Positions 1-11,366 of a stretch of 64,000 nt of DNA are shown here, piece after piece. This DNA is from Nageia nagi (lineage: Eukaryota; Pinophyta): positions 167,896,001 to 167,960,000 of the forward strand of contig JBITNC010000001.1 in assembly GCA_050084985.1 (NCBI GenBank), written 5' to 3'. The notes beneath the pieces are model-generated. The model did no database searches and had not been told where the DNA came from. It saw only the letters and a list, made by a program, of their open reading frames with translations. Every line of letters begins with the position of its first letter. Positions within the stretch are counted from its first letter, which is position 1. The position numbers were made by a program, and so were the translations under genes.

Positions 1-2403
1 ATATCTTGATCCTCTATGATTCTTGGGATCATTATCCATAACATTGTTTATGGTGTCTTTCTTGATATTTTACACTCTTTATATTATATAATGGTCCATT
101 ATATTCATTACATTACCTTGGGGTATATTTTAACCCTCTTTACAAAAATATTTCTTGATTCTTTAAAATGAATTATTTAATAAATAATAGCATCAAACAT
201 AAAAATAAATAAATAAAAGTGATGCCCGCCATGATACTATGAGCTTGAATTATAGTAGTGGTATGTAATAAACTAAAAATGAATATAAAAAATCATTAAA
301 TTTGAGATTGCAAAAGAGCTAAAATAATGATACAAATAATAAACAAAATTTGACAATGAAGATTGGTAAATAACAATAGATGCAATTGATAAATAATAAA
401 TGATGATGACTTTTATTTGGCAAATGACCATGATGATAAAATGACACAAAATAAAGGTAATCAATTGTATTACAATCATGAATAGAACATAATATGATTA
501 TGAGACAAGATTGATTAAAGAAATGAAAATAATGCATTACAATGAAAACATAAGTATAAAATAATTGCAAAGCACTAATAGAAAAAGTAATTTAAAAAAA
601 AATGATTCATAACTAAAATGATAAATTTGATAAAAGAATAACATGACTAAGGTATGAATGAGCAAGGGATAACATGAAGTGGACAAGATAAGATAAAATT
701 TCACTAATTCACAACCATATCAAAAATTGAATAATAACAAAAATTTAAGAAAAATAATTTGGATGGAATTTGGCCAAAGAATAATAAGAATAATAACAAA
801 CGATGATGAAATATACCAACTCCAAAATGTCACAAATGAATCATGATCAATATGCCAAAAAATATATTTAAATATGACATCAAGTGATAACAAAGAGAAA
901 ACATGTAAATCAACCTGAAAAACACCATTACAAATTAGCCTTAAATGAGACTTTGATAAAATTTGGATAAGTGAAAAATGATGAATTTTGATGGAAGATA
1001 TTAAGAAAATTTCATGCCAATGGGTAAATTAGATTTAATGACATGATTATAGGTGATTTAGTCCAAACATGAGATCAAATAAATCAAAAAATGGAGATCA
1101 TTTGACCAACATATGAAGCCTAGACTGAAGATAACTTATGATATTGTGACACCCTTCAATGGCCATTGAAAGGGTGTCATGCCAAGTGCCTCAATATTTG
1201 GCTTTTAAAAAGGCATAAAAAACTAAGCTACAAATATTTATATGATGAATGTTCATATATCGAAGACATTCTAAAAAAATATAGAATAAAAGTTGAACAT
1301 CATTTGAGAGGTTAAAAAGGCCAAAATGAAAGGCAATTTTTGAGAATATGATACAAAATAAATTTTAAAAAATGGGTGAATAAATGATGGTAAATCAAGC
1401 ATGCCTACTAAGGCACCACACAAAGTCAAATAGCAAACTTGGGAAACTAATAGAGTAGTCAAAATGAATAATATGGCCAAAGAATGGGTAGAAAATATGA
1501 AGATAAATGATCAATGAAATGATACAATAATATAACATGAAAAACAAGGATGAATATACATGAAAATACAAGCGATAAAAATGCTAATAGACAAAATAAG
1601 AAAGGTGCCATTGAAGGATATCAAAATGTGTCATCAAGTCATCTGTAACATAAGGATATCCCTCAAAAACTATGATATTCACAACTTATGTTCAATCCTA
1701 AGGGCATGACATAAGCCAACTCGAGGTGGCTATGACCCAAGTGGTTACATCCTCATCAAGAACTACATATGGTACTAGATGATAAGAGATACAAATGGAC
1801 ATACAATGATTTCATTGATGAATCATAAATAAGGTTTAAAGACAATATGTCTTGTATCATATAGGCACATAAGGGATCAAATTCCATGCATGTTCAGAAT
1901 TATTCTTTCTCTATTAGGGATTTGAAAGATAATGTCCAACAGTCAACCCTAGAGGAGGACAAAGAGTGATACCAAACAAAATGATTAATGAAAACATTGA
2001 AGTTGTAATGAGAAATGCATAAACAAAGAGTGACATAATAAATGATGACTAGGAGATAAGTGACTTTTTTCCTACCTTGTAATGTGCATGAGTGCATAAC
2101 CATGAAAGGAGGGATAAGCTCTAGTATCACCACATAATGAGGTGATTAAAACTAAAGGAGACTAATGAAAGATACAAAATGATAAAAATGTAAATGATGA
2201 ATGAGTACCTACATGTAAGGCATCATTCTTGACCAAGCATAGATGCAATAATGAGAGATATCAAGATGATATGAATAAATAAACATGATAACAATAGGAT
2301 GATAATATCAACATACAAGATAAAGCTAGGGAGATCAAGAATATAAGGGATGAATATGGATGATATTTATAGGCTCAAGTTCTTTCAACCCTTCCATATA
2401 TGT
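1..2403 (-). mobile_element. Left remainder of gypsy element F (3' part)
   Basis: This AT-rich stretch has no gene I can support. Its right end (about 2341-2403, minus strand) reads YMEGLKELEPINI, which resembles the C-terminal tail of plant Ty3/gypsy integrases (a D-x-E/D-G...EP-x-N pattern followed by a KxYY-like end). The other part of the same integrase lies at 35737-36790, beyond element E1. I therefore read 1-2403 as the 3' end and downstream non-coding part of an older minus-strand element F that E1 split. No LTR of F can be delimited here. The small open frames in this stretch look like chance frames of purine-rich DNA. Confidence 0.5.
1147..1179. repeat. Near-perfect 33-bp inverted repeat
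   Basis: The left arm GACACCCTTCAATGG and the right arm CCATTGAAAGGGTGTC are reverse complements except for one extra A. There is no loop to speak of, so it would form a cruciform or a tight hairpin. It sits in non-coding DNA of element F. It has no protein-coding context, and its role is unknown. Confidence 0.75.
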
Positions 2404-3239
2404 TGTTGATACTAATTTTGGTCCACCTAAGGTGGTACCACTTAGGTATTTTATTATGTTAATATTATATAATTTTGTTATATTAATATCATATTATATC
2501 ATATATGTTATGTTGGCACAATTACGATACCTCTCATGTAATATTTATTTTGCTTATGGAAGGTACCCCAATTTTGGTGCTAATCTCTATGTGGAGGTCT
2601 CCTTTCATATTTAAAGGTAAGTATGATTACATGGGAAAGTATTAAGATTTCATCTCAATAGTTAGTACCTACTTTTAGGTGTTTCTAAATATTTCCTATT
2701 GATATTGGAATCTTTTTATTACTCTATCATATCTATCACTCCATCTTTTGTAATTATATATTTAGCTCAACTTATCGACATATTATTATTTTTTTATCCT
2801 TGGTGGCAAATTCTACTTGACAAAACCCTAGTGCCTGTGCACCCCTATGCACCCATGCAACTATTTCAAGACCTAGCACTTGCACCACCATAGGAATCAG
2901 TGATGATCTTCTTATTGCTATGATCTATGGCGTTCATACATCAAGATCACATATATATGTCAAGATCATTTTGCATATAATCAACTCCTCCTAAGTAAGT
3001 ACTTCACATATATGTATTTATCTCTTGATCCCTTTCTCATTAGTGCATTGGTGTTATCTTGACCCAATAGTATGAGTATTTGCTTTATTTTTTTCCATTC
3101 TATTGTAATTCATATTATTGTTCTTATGATCGAATTTGAATGTTTATTGTAGTTTCTACCTAGTTTAATATTAGGGATTAGTAAAAGCATTTCAACATTT
3201 GCGAGATGGTACACACTTAAACCAATCATTTTCTTAACA
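2404..3239 (+). repeat. E1 5' LTR
   Basis: About 836 bp, beginning TGTTGATACTAATTTTGG and ending TTTTCTTAACA, with the usual TG...CA ends. It aligns along its whole length with 34906-35736; shared blocks include GGTCCACCTAAGGTGG and TAGTTTCTACCTAGTTTAAT. The open frames inside it (2360-2614, 2699-2893) are not genes. Confidence 0.8.
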
Positions 3240-3289
3240 ACATATATCCCACATAAATGTTCAAATATTGTTTAGCAAAAGGATTGATA

Positions 3290-3580
3290 GAACCTAAAAA
3301 GGAAAGATAATATGATGAAGATGAAAAGAAGCCCCATTGGTATAAGGAGAACAATCATTATTTGTATCATTAAGTTAAAGGCCATTCCACTAATGGGTGG
3401 ATTGAAATGAAGAACAAGTTGCATAAACTTTTAGAAAATGGATAATTTAATTATGTTACCAATGAATAATCTCATAATGAAACTATAAAGGAATTTGATG
3501 ATGAAGGCTACAATAATATGATCAACATGGTTGCTCTTGAAAAAGATTATGTCCATGCAAAACAAGGTAATAAGTAGGTA
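3290..3580 (+). pseudogene. E1 gag relic with a zinc-knuckle-like segment
   Basis: The plus strand reads HWYKENNHYLYH, a stop, then VKGHSTNGWIEMKNKLHKLL. This matches the plant Ty3/gypsy Gag segment with a CxxH...GHxTxxC pattern followed by LK-x-x-I-E-x-L. The cysteines are lost or replaced and at least two stops interrupt it. It starts about 60 bp after the 5' LTR, far too close for a full Gag, so the leader and N-terminal Gag have been deleted. The following sequence to 3839, and 9981-10130 beyond E2, is rich in Asp, Glu and Lys codons and appears to be the rest of the same broken frame. Confidence 0.5.
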
Positions 3581-3839
3581 ATACTAAACTTTTTCATTAT
3601 TAGGAATATTTTTATAATAAAATTAGCTTATATGATTTATGCATGAAATCTGGTTATCATAGAAAAGTTATCCATAATATATTCAAAAATTAGTTTATTG
3701 ATGCTAATTTACTACAAGTGCTCTTAGAGATATGTGTGAGTATTTTAGACAAGTTAGCTCAATAAAATATGAAGATGATGCATCCCTTACTGAAGATAAT
3801 GAAAGTGAAGATTAAGACAAAACATAAGAGGAACAAATT

Positions 3840-4536
3840 ACTAATTTATAATCATTGGATTCTTGTAGCATACTTGGATCCTCACTTATAGATACAAAAA
3901 CAAAAATAATACTACTATGCTACCCATCAAATTGCATATGTAAATTGATAACTGAATGAATACTAAAACTATAATGAATATAACCAATTTCAATCACAAA
4001 CATAATAATATTAGCATAATGATTTATCCTAGTTCACCCAATGTGGGCTAATCTAGCATGGAATGAGAGTACTTCTCTTATATTATCCATAGAGCATTAC
4101 AATATGGATATGTAAAATGGAGATACCATCATAATGATAGTAATACACCTCCTATAGACCTTTGCAACACTCCTATACAATCATAGAACCTACTACAACA
4201 TAGAATGAATAATTTTACAAGATGACTCTCGATCTTCCTTGCAAAATCCTCTTTAACTCCTATAACCAACCCCTCATCATAATTGCTAACTAATGATGGT
4301 TCATATTGAGAATGGTCTAACTTCCAAAATGACCTTGCCCCTTCAATTTTCTACAAAACATGATCCAAACCTATGGTGTGGACAACTTGAAAACTTTGTT
4401 AGCATGAGGTTAGTGATGTCCTTCCTGTGAGATCAGGCCACTAGATTTCAAACTTCAACTAATCTCCAAGCACAACACCCTCTAAGATAGCTCCTAATCC
4501 TAAATAGATCAACTTATGGATACATTTCTAATCACA
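3840..4536 (-). repeat. E2 3' LTR
   Basis: Aligns with 9250-9980. Shared blocks include ACCCATCAAATTGCATATG, GCATTACAATATG and AATTTTACAAGATGA. In the minus orientation it begins TGTGATTAG right after GGGGAGG. The left edge (about 3840) is placed by alignment and may be off by several bases. Confidence 0.75.
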
Positions 4537-4639
4537 CCTCCCCAATAGGGAAGCATTTTTTCCCATAAATGCTTATGAAACAAATATAAATATACAACTC
4601 CTCCAACTTGGATTTATCCATCCACTTGGATCTGTTAGG

Positions 4640-5972
4640 AATCTATCCTTTTAGTCCAACCAATCATAGCTCAATCTCACCCCTTCTTGTAACACAAACC
4701 TTATTTTGCAATATGCAATCCTCCTTGAGTTCATCCATTGTATGAGGAGCTAAATCATCAAGAAATGGAAAATTTTGATTTGAACCTACCTTATCTTTAG
4801 TTAATATATATGCCTCATATAATTTTAAGTTCTCCACATTCATAATTGAATAAATATTCATATATGTGGGTAGATTTAGTCTAAATGTATTCTCACTCAC
4901 TTATTCCATAATTTTAAATGGTCCATACCTTATAGGTTTCAACTTCTTGGATAATCCTTGCAACCTCTCCTTTTTGAGATATAACCAAGCAAAATCTCCC
5001 ACATGAAACTTATGGTAAACTTTATGCTTGTCATGACTCAACTCATGCTTAGCTTGGCTTGCCTTGAGTTGCTCTTGAACTTTCAAATGAATTTGCCTAA
5101 TTCTTTCCCTAAGTGATTTAGCTTGCTTTTCCTCCTTCACAAGAGTATCTCCTTCATCCTTTCCATGAACAAACACACAATTAAAAGGTGAGGATGGAAA
5201 ATAACCAAAATAAGTCTCAAATGGAGTTTTATTAATGGAGGAATGAATTTCTCTATTATATGAGTGTTGAACATACTTAGTACACTCATCCCAAGACTTG
5301 GGATGCTTTTTATAATAACCTCTAAAGAGTTGAACTATTATCCTATTCACCACTTTAGTTTTTCCATCCGTTTGATGATAAAAGACAATACTTCTTTTCA
5401 TCCTTGTATCCATATTATCCCATAAATAAGTCCAAACTTTACCCAAAAATATACTATCCCTATCTGAAATAATAGAATTAGACAAGCCAAAATGAACCCA
5501 AACATGAGAAATGAATAAATTTGCAACCTCTTATCTTGTAATAGTCTTCTTACATGGATTAAAACACACATCTTGCTAAAACTATCTACTACAACAAACA
5601 AATAGTCATGCTCCTTCTTAGACATAGGCAATTTGGTACTATAAATGGCTAATAAAAACCTAATTTTCTATTAATAGGATTACTTTTGTAACCTAAAGAA
5701 CACCCCCTAATGTACTTGGCAACTTGCTCTTACATCTTGTACCAATACACATACCTTTACAAATTATGTAATATCTTTCCAACCCCAAAATGACAAACTA
5801 TCTTAGATGTATGAGCTTCTCTTATCAGTCTGATTCTCTCCCTTTTAGGAACACATAATGTATTAAAATGATAAATAAGTCCATCTTTCAAATGAAAATC
5901 ATCCATATCTTCATAATCCAATCTAGATGAATCCAACATCTTATATACTTCTCCAAAATTAGAATCATGCAT
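4640..5972 (-). pseudogene. E2 integrase (broken)
   Basis: Three segments read in order on the minus strand. First, 5757-5972 is the N-terminal zinc-binding region (…HLKDGLIYHF…EAHTSKIVCHFGVGKI). Second, 5398-5631 begins the catalytic core (KEHDYLFVVVDSFSKM, holding the first Asp). Third, 4901-5485 carries the second Asp (ISDRDSIFLGKVWTYLW), HQTDGKTKVVNR with the expected E replaced by K, and the C-terminal DNA-binding part (RLQGLSKKLKPIRYGPFKI). The tail continues at 4664-4900 (LNLPTYMNIYSIMNVENLKL). Gypsy integrases insert the element cDNA into the host chromosome. Frame changes between segments and the altered Glu position mean this copy would not work. Confidence 0.8.
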
Positions 5973-5978
5973 ATATGC

Positions 5979-6560
5979 TTATGAATACGCATCAAAGATA
6001 AAAGGATAAAATTTCATGACTTTCAATGAACCCATATTTACCTCTATGCATGGTATTGATGCCTTATGAACAATATTATAGAGCACAAACATTGTGATTG
6101 TTGCAAAAGAAGGTGGTCTGGAAATAATGTCTACAATATTATTGTGACTACCCTTCTTATACTTGATAATCAAGTTAAATTATTGCAGAAAATTCATTCA
6201 TCTAAAATGCCTAGTTTCTTGCAACTTTGATTGAGTTTGCAAATAATTCAATGTTTGAAATCAGAATATATGATTATCTCCTTATCTATTAAGTAATATT
6301 TGTACTTCTTTACTACCTAAACCAATGCATACAAATCCTTATCATACATAGGATAATTCAAAATTGCTCCACTAAACTTTTTGAAATGGTAGCATATTGG
6401 TTTACATCCTTGTAATAGAATTGCACCTATGGCATAATCACTTGTATTAGTATCAATTTCAAAAGGATTTTCTAAATCAATAAGTGCCAAAATAGGTGCA
6501 TTAACAATCTTTTGCTTCAAAGTCTTAAAAGATGATTGTTGTTTCTTTCCCCATTAAAAA
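5979..6560 (-). pseudogene. E2 RNase H (broken)
   Basis: The segment 6317-6520 reads NAPILALIDLENPFEIDTNT then SDYAIGAILLQ, the usual start of the gypsy RNase H domain, where the first catalytic Asp lies in F-x-I/V-x-T-D/N. Here it is replaced: the residues are DTNTSD. The later part (6180-6310 and 5979-6173, IIKYKKGSHNNIVDIISRPP) is the RNase H end and connection, where intact copies have a YxxGxxNxVADALSR motif. The enzyme would degrade the RNA strand of the RNA-DNA hybrid. Stops break the domain into pieces. Confidence 0.7.
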
Positions 6561-6562
6561 AC

Positions 6563-7330
6563 TTACCTCTTACAGGTAACATCATGTAAAGGTGAAGTAA
6601 TATGGAAGAAATCAATAATAAATTTTCTTAAATAATGAATAAAACCTAAAAAATTCCTTACTTCAATGATATTAAATAGTCTAGGCCAATATACTATAGC
6701 ACTAACCTTTTCAAGATCAATTTTAAGTTGTCCATAACTAATAACATAGCCTAAAAATACCAAATACTGCTTACCAAACTCACACTTCTTCATCTTCAAA
6801 AGCTGATTCTCCTTTTGCAAAGTTTATAGCACTTTTCTAAGATGTACCAAATGTTCCTCTCAATTAGAACTATACACAATAATATCATCTAAGTAAACAA
6901 CAACAAATGAATCAATAAATGGATGAAGAAATTCATTCATTACCCTCATAAATATGGTTGGTGCATTACACAAACCAAATGGAAAAATAAGGCACTCAAA
7001 TAGACCTTATCTTGTCTTGAAGGAAGTCTTCCAAATGTCCTCCTCCCTTATCCTTACTTGATTATATCCACTGCTTAGGTCTAGCTTGGTGAAGAAACTT
7101 TCCCCTTGTAACTGATCCAAAAGATCATCTATACAAGGAAATGGATAGCGATTCTTGATGGTGATTTTGTTTAATACTCTATAATTAATACACATCCTCT
7201 AATTTTGATCCATATTGGGAATCAAAACTATAAATGATCCACATGAAGATGTACTAGGTATGATAACACCTTAATGAACCAAATCTTTTATCTTCCTCTT
7301 AATCCCCTCTTGCTCTAAAAGTGATTGCCT
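6563..7330 (-). pseudogene. E2 reverse transcriptase (broken)
   Basis: The segment 7007-7195 reads [20 protein letters not shown] then [20 protein letters not shown], the classic palm entry with the first catalytic Asp in FTKLDL. The catalytic YLDD box is present on the minus strand near 6880-6897, followed by IIVYSSN. The segment 6563-6820 carries KCEFGKQYLVFLGYVIS and the thumb/connection region (NFLGFIHYLRKFI). Stops and frame changes separate the pieces. The domain order and motifs are those of Ty3/gypsy. Confidence 0.85.
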
Positions 7331-7576
7331 ATACAATGCAATGTTGGGAAGACATGCATCAAGTAATAGTTGAATATTATATTGTATATCATGCATAGGA
7401 GGTAGTTCCTTAGGCTTTGCAAATACCTCAACAAAATCCTAAACTAATTTTTGCATCTCATACTCTCTGATGCACATTGCTAATGCTTTAGAGTCAGAAC
7501 AACATGATGTCGATGTTGTGATCTTAATAGACCCAAACTTTAAAACAAACCACTCATTATTTATTAGTCATTTGAT

Positions 7577-8086
7577 CTAACTAGAAATGACCAAAGGTAA
7601 CTTCTTGTTGCTATTACGAGCATTAACATAAAAAATCTTTTCACCTTTAACTAATTTATACTTATTCAATCTTCTATAATAAAGAGCATCTATATCCCAA
7701 AAATAAGGATTACCACTAATAACACCACAAATATCTAATGTCACAACTTCATTAATATACTTTCTACAAATAGAAAATTTCAACTCATATTTCTTGATAA
7801 CTTTAAGGCTAGCATCTTTTTGTACCTAACCCAAAGGATATGGATGAGGATGGTTGTAGGTCTTCAACCTTAAATTATTCACTGTAGAATTAGAAATCAA
7901 ATTTTCTTGAGAACCTAGATCAATGATGCAATCAACTCTTATATTCTTAATTTGAATCTTGAGATGGAATAAATAAATCCTTTGTTCTTCAATATATTTA
8001 TCCTTTCCAACCTTTTGAATGGCTAAACAATTAAGTTTCTCATCAACATCATAACTTCCTTCAACATCCTCACACCTATTGATCAT
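7577..8086 (-). pseudogene. E2 aspartic protease and linker (broken)
   Basis: The upstream part (7826-8086) reads VDCIIDLGSQENLIS, the retropepsin active-site region, but the expected D-S/T-G is DLG, so the catalytic triad is altered. The downstream part (7577-7783) reads VVTLDICGVISGNPYFWD, a block found between protease and reverse transcriptase in this group of plant gypsy elements (LDICGIVLGxPYLxD-like), followed by NKYKLVKGEKIFYV. This protease would cut the Gag-Pol precursor. Confidence 0.75.
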
Positions 8087-8099
8087 AACATTCTTCTTC

Positions 8100-9149
8100 T
8101 CATTACTCTTCTTCTTATATGGATATAATTTTTAATGATGTTCCTAACATTTCTCTTCAACATGATCATCCTTATGATAATGATTGGAATGCCTAATATC
8201 ATCCTCTTTCTTTGAAGTATTAGTATTTTTATTATCTTGCTTACCTTTTTCTTTCTCTTGAGATTTCCATATATTTTATTGCCCCTTTGTACTTGAAGCC
8301 TTCTTGTAGTCTTTATTACGTTCTTGCCTTACCATCTTCTTCTAGATATTGTGCTTGAATACAAACTTGATCAAAACTTGAATGATTGAATAATGTGAGA
8401 GCATTTTATGAATGACTACATAGCCCTCTAATGTACTTTATCAATGTTTGAGGATCCTTGAGTGAAATCCCAAGAAATGTAGCTTGCTTCTTGAATTTGG
8501 TGGTGTATTCTTGAATTGATTATCCTTTTTATCATCTAAAGAATTACAATTTCACCAATTACTTGTTATGATATCCTAATGGATAGAATTTATCCCTTAA
8601 AAATCTCTTGAATTCTTCCCAAGAAGAGACTTTTGGCTAGTTTTCATGTTTAAGAGAACTTTTAGCATGAATCTCCCACCAAATCAATGCATGTCAACCC
8701 ATCTTCAATCTTATAAAAAATATTTTATTGGCATCACCAACAACATCTTGTATCTAAAGGTATACCTTCAATTATTTTAGCTAATTATTTAATTTATCAA
8801 CATCAACCTCTTCACCAAAAGTAGGGATCTCCATTTTTGCCTCCAACTTAAATGGAATGGAATGAGATGATGATGATGATGATACAGCAAGTCCTATTTC
8901 TTCTCCATTATGATACTACCCTTTATTACTATTATTTGAATGAACTCCATCCAAGAGCTTAGTTAGTCTAGCTAAATGATTCTCCATTGCAATAAATATC
9001 CTCTCAAAATTGGCATCTAACATGGTTTGAACATTCTCAAGCTTTTCTTCCTCAACCAACTCCATACTAGTCACTATTCTCCATCTACCAATATCAGCAT
9101 CCTTAAGAAATAATTCACCTCTTTGATATCTCCTTTCAAACATAAACAA
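8100..9149 (-). pseudogene. E2 gag relic
   Basis: The minus strand from 9149 opens with MFMFERRYQRGELFLKDADI and continues with a segment ending NHLARLTKLLDGVHSNN, where many gypsy Gags have a short coiled segment. Gag-like text with several stops follows to about 8100. The downstream part is rich in Lys, Asp and His codons (near 8150-8300), as in the basic nucleocapsid-like end. I see no intact CCHC knuckle. Gag forms the particle that packages the element RNA. The start is about 85 bp downstream of the primer-binding site, which fits a short leader. Confidence 0.6.
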
Positions 9150-9232
9150 TCATGGTATGAGTGCTATGCATACAAGCTCATATAGTGTTGGCACTATAAA
9201 ATCCAAAAAAACTCCCCTTGAAATTTCAACAA

Positions 9233-9249
9233 CTTGATCTTTGATACCA
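9233..9249 (-). promoter_or_regulatory. E2 primer-binding site
   Basis: The minus strand reads TGGTATCAAAGATCAAG directly after the 5' LTR. TGGTATC and AGC-like continuations match the 3' end of initiator tRNA-Met, the usual plant primer, with changes. It fixes the inner edge of the 5' LTR at 9250 and the orientation of E2. Confidence 0.75.
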
Positions 9250-9980
9250 TGTGATCCATAATCATTAAATGCTTACAGCATACTAAGATCCTCACTTACA
9301 AATTGTAAAATGAAAATAATACCACTATGTTACCCATCAAATTGCATATGTAAATTGATAATTGAATGAATACTAAAAAATAGTGAATATAATGAATATC
9401 ATCCACATAGACAATAATATTAACATAGTGATTTATTGTGGTTCACCCAATGTAGGCTAATATAGCATGGAATGGGAGCTCTTCTCTTATATTGTCTATA
9501 TAGCATTACAATATGTACACATACAATAGAAATACCATCAAAATGATAGTAATACATCTATTATAGACCTCTACAACATTCCTACGCAATTAGATAACAT
9601 ACTACAATAGATAATGAACAATTTTACAAGATGAATATTGGTCGTCATTGCAAATTCCTCTCTAAATCCTCCAATCAACCTCTCAAAAATTAATAAGACA
9701 TCGATAAATAGATTCAAAATCACCAATCGATGATGGTTCATCTCTAAAGAATGGTCTAAATTTTGAAACAACTTTTCCCCTTCAATTTCTTGCCAAACTT
9801 GATCTAAACCTATGATATGGATGCCCTAAAAATATCTGTTAACATGGCATCGACAATGTCCTTCCTATGAGATCAAGCCACAAAATTTCAAACTCTAGCT
9901 AATATTCATAGATAAAAGCCTCTAAGATAGCTTCTACTCCTAAAAAGATCAATCTACAAATCCATTTTGGATCAATTACA
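9250..9980 (-). repeat. E2 5' LTR
   Basis: About 731 bp with TG at its left end (9250) and CA at its right end (ATTACA, 9980). It aligns with 3840-4536. The open frame at 9571-9771 lies inside it and is not a gene. Confidence 0.75.
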
Positions 9981-10589
9981 AATGAATATATTGATAAAGT
10001 AGTCAACATGATCATCTATAATGATGAAGATGAACAAAAAGAGAAAGTACAAGAAGAAAAAGTTAAAGAAGAAAGCATGAAGTTATACCAAGTTTCAAAT
10101 GAAGACACTCTTTAAGAACATTAGAGTTTTTAAATAGCCTTGGATACTAAGTGTTAATGTTAGTGATGATGTCAACATTGGGGGCAACATTTGCACTACC
10201 ATCATATATCAAGAAAAAGATCAAGTTTGCAAAGGACCACTCACATATGTGTAAATAAATTCAAGCAAAAGGATCCTACCTATCTACACTATTATGCTAA
10301 GTTTGAAAATTCAAAAAAGGATGCTACATTAAAATAAAATAGATATCAAAGTTCTATTTTGAAAGCACACTCACTAGGTAATATTTCCATCTTTTTCATA
10401 TAGATTAGACTTGCATTTGCATATAGGTTAGTAATACATCTTTATGTTGTCTATATTATATAATGCATAATACCCCTTTGTTGTTTGGGAGAAAAATTAA
10501 CCATCACTTTTTCCCTTTGTTAGTTGGGGATATAGTTAATCATCATATCTTTATGTTTTTATGTCTTCATGTCTTTGTGATCAAGTTGT
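9981..10589 (+). other. E1 interior between E2 and A
   Basis: The plus strand begins NEYIDKVVNMIIYNDEDEQK and continues with an acidic, lysine-rich stretch to about 10110 before stops. It looks like the continuation of the E1 gag frame interrupted at 3839. From about 10140 it is non-coding, with two GTTG/GTTAG-TTGGGG-like motifs (10479, 10511) that recur in 34460-34580. The right edge is the GTTGT target duplication of element A (10585-10589). Confidence 0.55.
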
Positions 10590-11105
10590 TGATGGAAATA
10601 TGACTAACACACTATTTCTTTATATCTCAAGATCTCTTGAAAGCTCTCTATCTCAACATTACAAAAGCATAAATACAATGGCAATCTTACAAATTTAACA
10701 CTAATATAAAGTGGTTCCTTCAACCTTCGGAGTACATCCATTAATCTAAGATCTTTTCGCAAAGAGTACTCTCTAACAACTCACTTTCTTACTTCTCCTA
10801 CAACCTATCCAAGAGCATAACTTTGTACAACTTCACTTGAAAACAATGAGGGTAAGCCCTCTATTTATAGGTAAAATCCATATTTTAGGTCACCCTAATA
10901 TCCAATGTGCACACCAAAACCCTATGGACATTCTTTTACATTATCCTTATGGATAAGCATGCCTTACAAGTGGTTGTTGTGTGGGAACAAGTCTCCTTAA
11001 TTATTTATTCACTTAAATACTTTATAAAGTATTTAAGTGGATAATATTAAGGAGGTTAATTTTTTTTCTAGATACCTCATACAATATGCATTATACATTT
11101 TAGCA
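10590..11105 (-). repeat. Element A 3' LTR
   Basis: 516 bp, TG...CA, aligned end to end with 33556-34073. Reading on the minus strand it starts TGCTAAAATGTATAATGC, has a perfect 30-bp inverted repeat at 11010-11039 (core AAATACTTTATAAAGTATTT), and a TATA box CTATAAATAG at 10861-10870. The layout is that of a promoter-bearing LTR. Confidence 0.92.
11010..11039. repeat. Perfect 30-bp palindrome in the A LTR
   Basis: The arms CACTTAAATACTTTA and TAAAGTATTTAAGTG are exact reverse complements. The right LTR of A keeps a one-base-shorter version near 33978-34004. Related inverted repeats sit at the matching place in the LTRs of B (12962-12980, 17488-17508), C (22578-22598, 33077-33114) and D (27457-27497, 31571-31612), always upstream of the TATA box. 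Confidence 0.85.
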
Positions 11106-11366
11106 CTCCCCCTTAATGCAATATTGGGGTAAAATGAAGAAGGAACAAAGAAAAAGAGATTTCTCCTCCATAGAGATACAACTAAAGATGAGAACATTTA
11201 TATATTTGAGAAATAATTAAGATCTTATATTGAGACTCATTCCTTTACCATTTGACAACATGGTTTACAATACAATCATTAACTGTAATCAATTTCACTA
11301 TATAAAATAATCATTCAACAACAAGTTGACATGATGGACATTTATGGTGGAGAGAGCAGTAGTAAG

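Larger units (their letters stand above)
3840..9980 (-). mobile_element. Element E2: Ty3/gypsy retrotransposon, minus strand
   Basis: A pair of direct repeats (about 3840-4536 and 9250-9980) encloses a gag-pol region read on the minus strand in the order gag, protease, reverse transcriptase, RNase H, integrase. A primer-binding site TGGTATCAAAG lies just inside the right (5') LTR. A purine-rich tract (GGGGAGG, minus strand, 4537-4545) lies just inside the left (3') LTR. It is inserted in the gag region of E1. Stops and small frameshifts occur in every domain, so it is dead. No chromodomain is visible after the integrase. A clear target duplication is not resolved because the left LTR edge is worn. 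Confidence 0.85.

Noticed and set aside
273-570. Two overlapping minus-strand open frames rich in Tyr, Phe, Ile
   Set aside because: They are the complement of purine-rich repeats (ATGATG, AATAAT). No family motif; overlapping frames show a composition effect.
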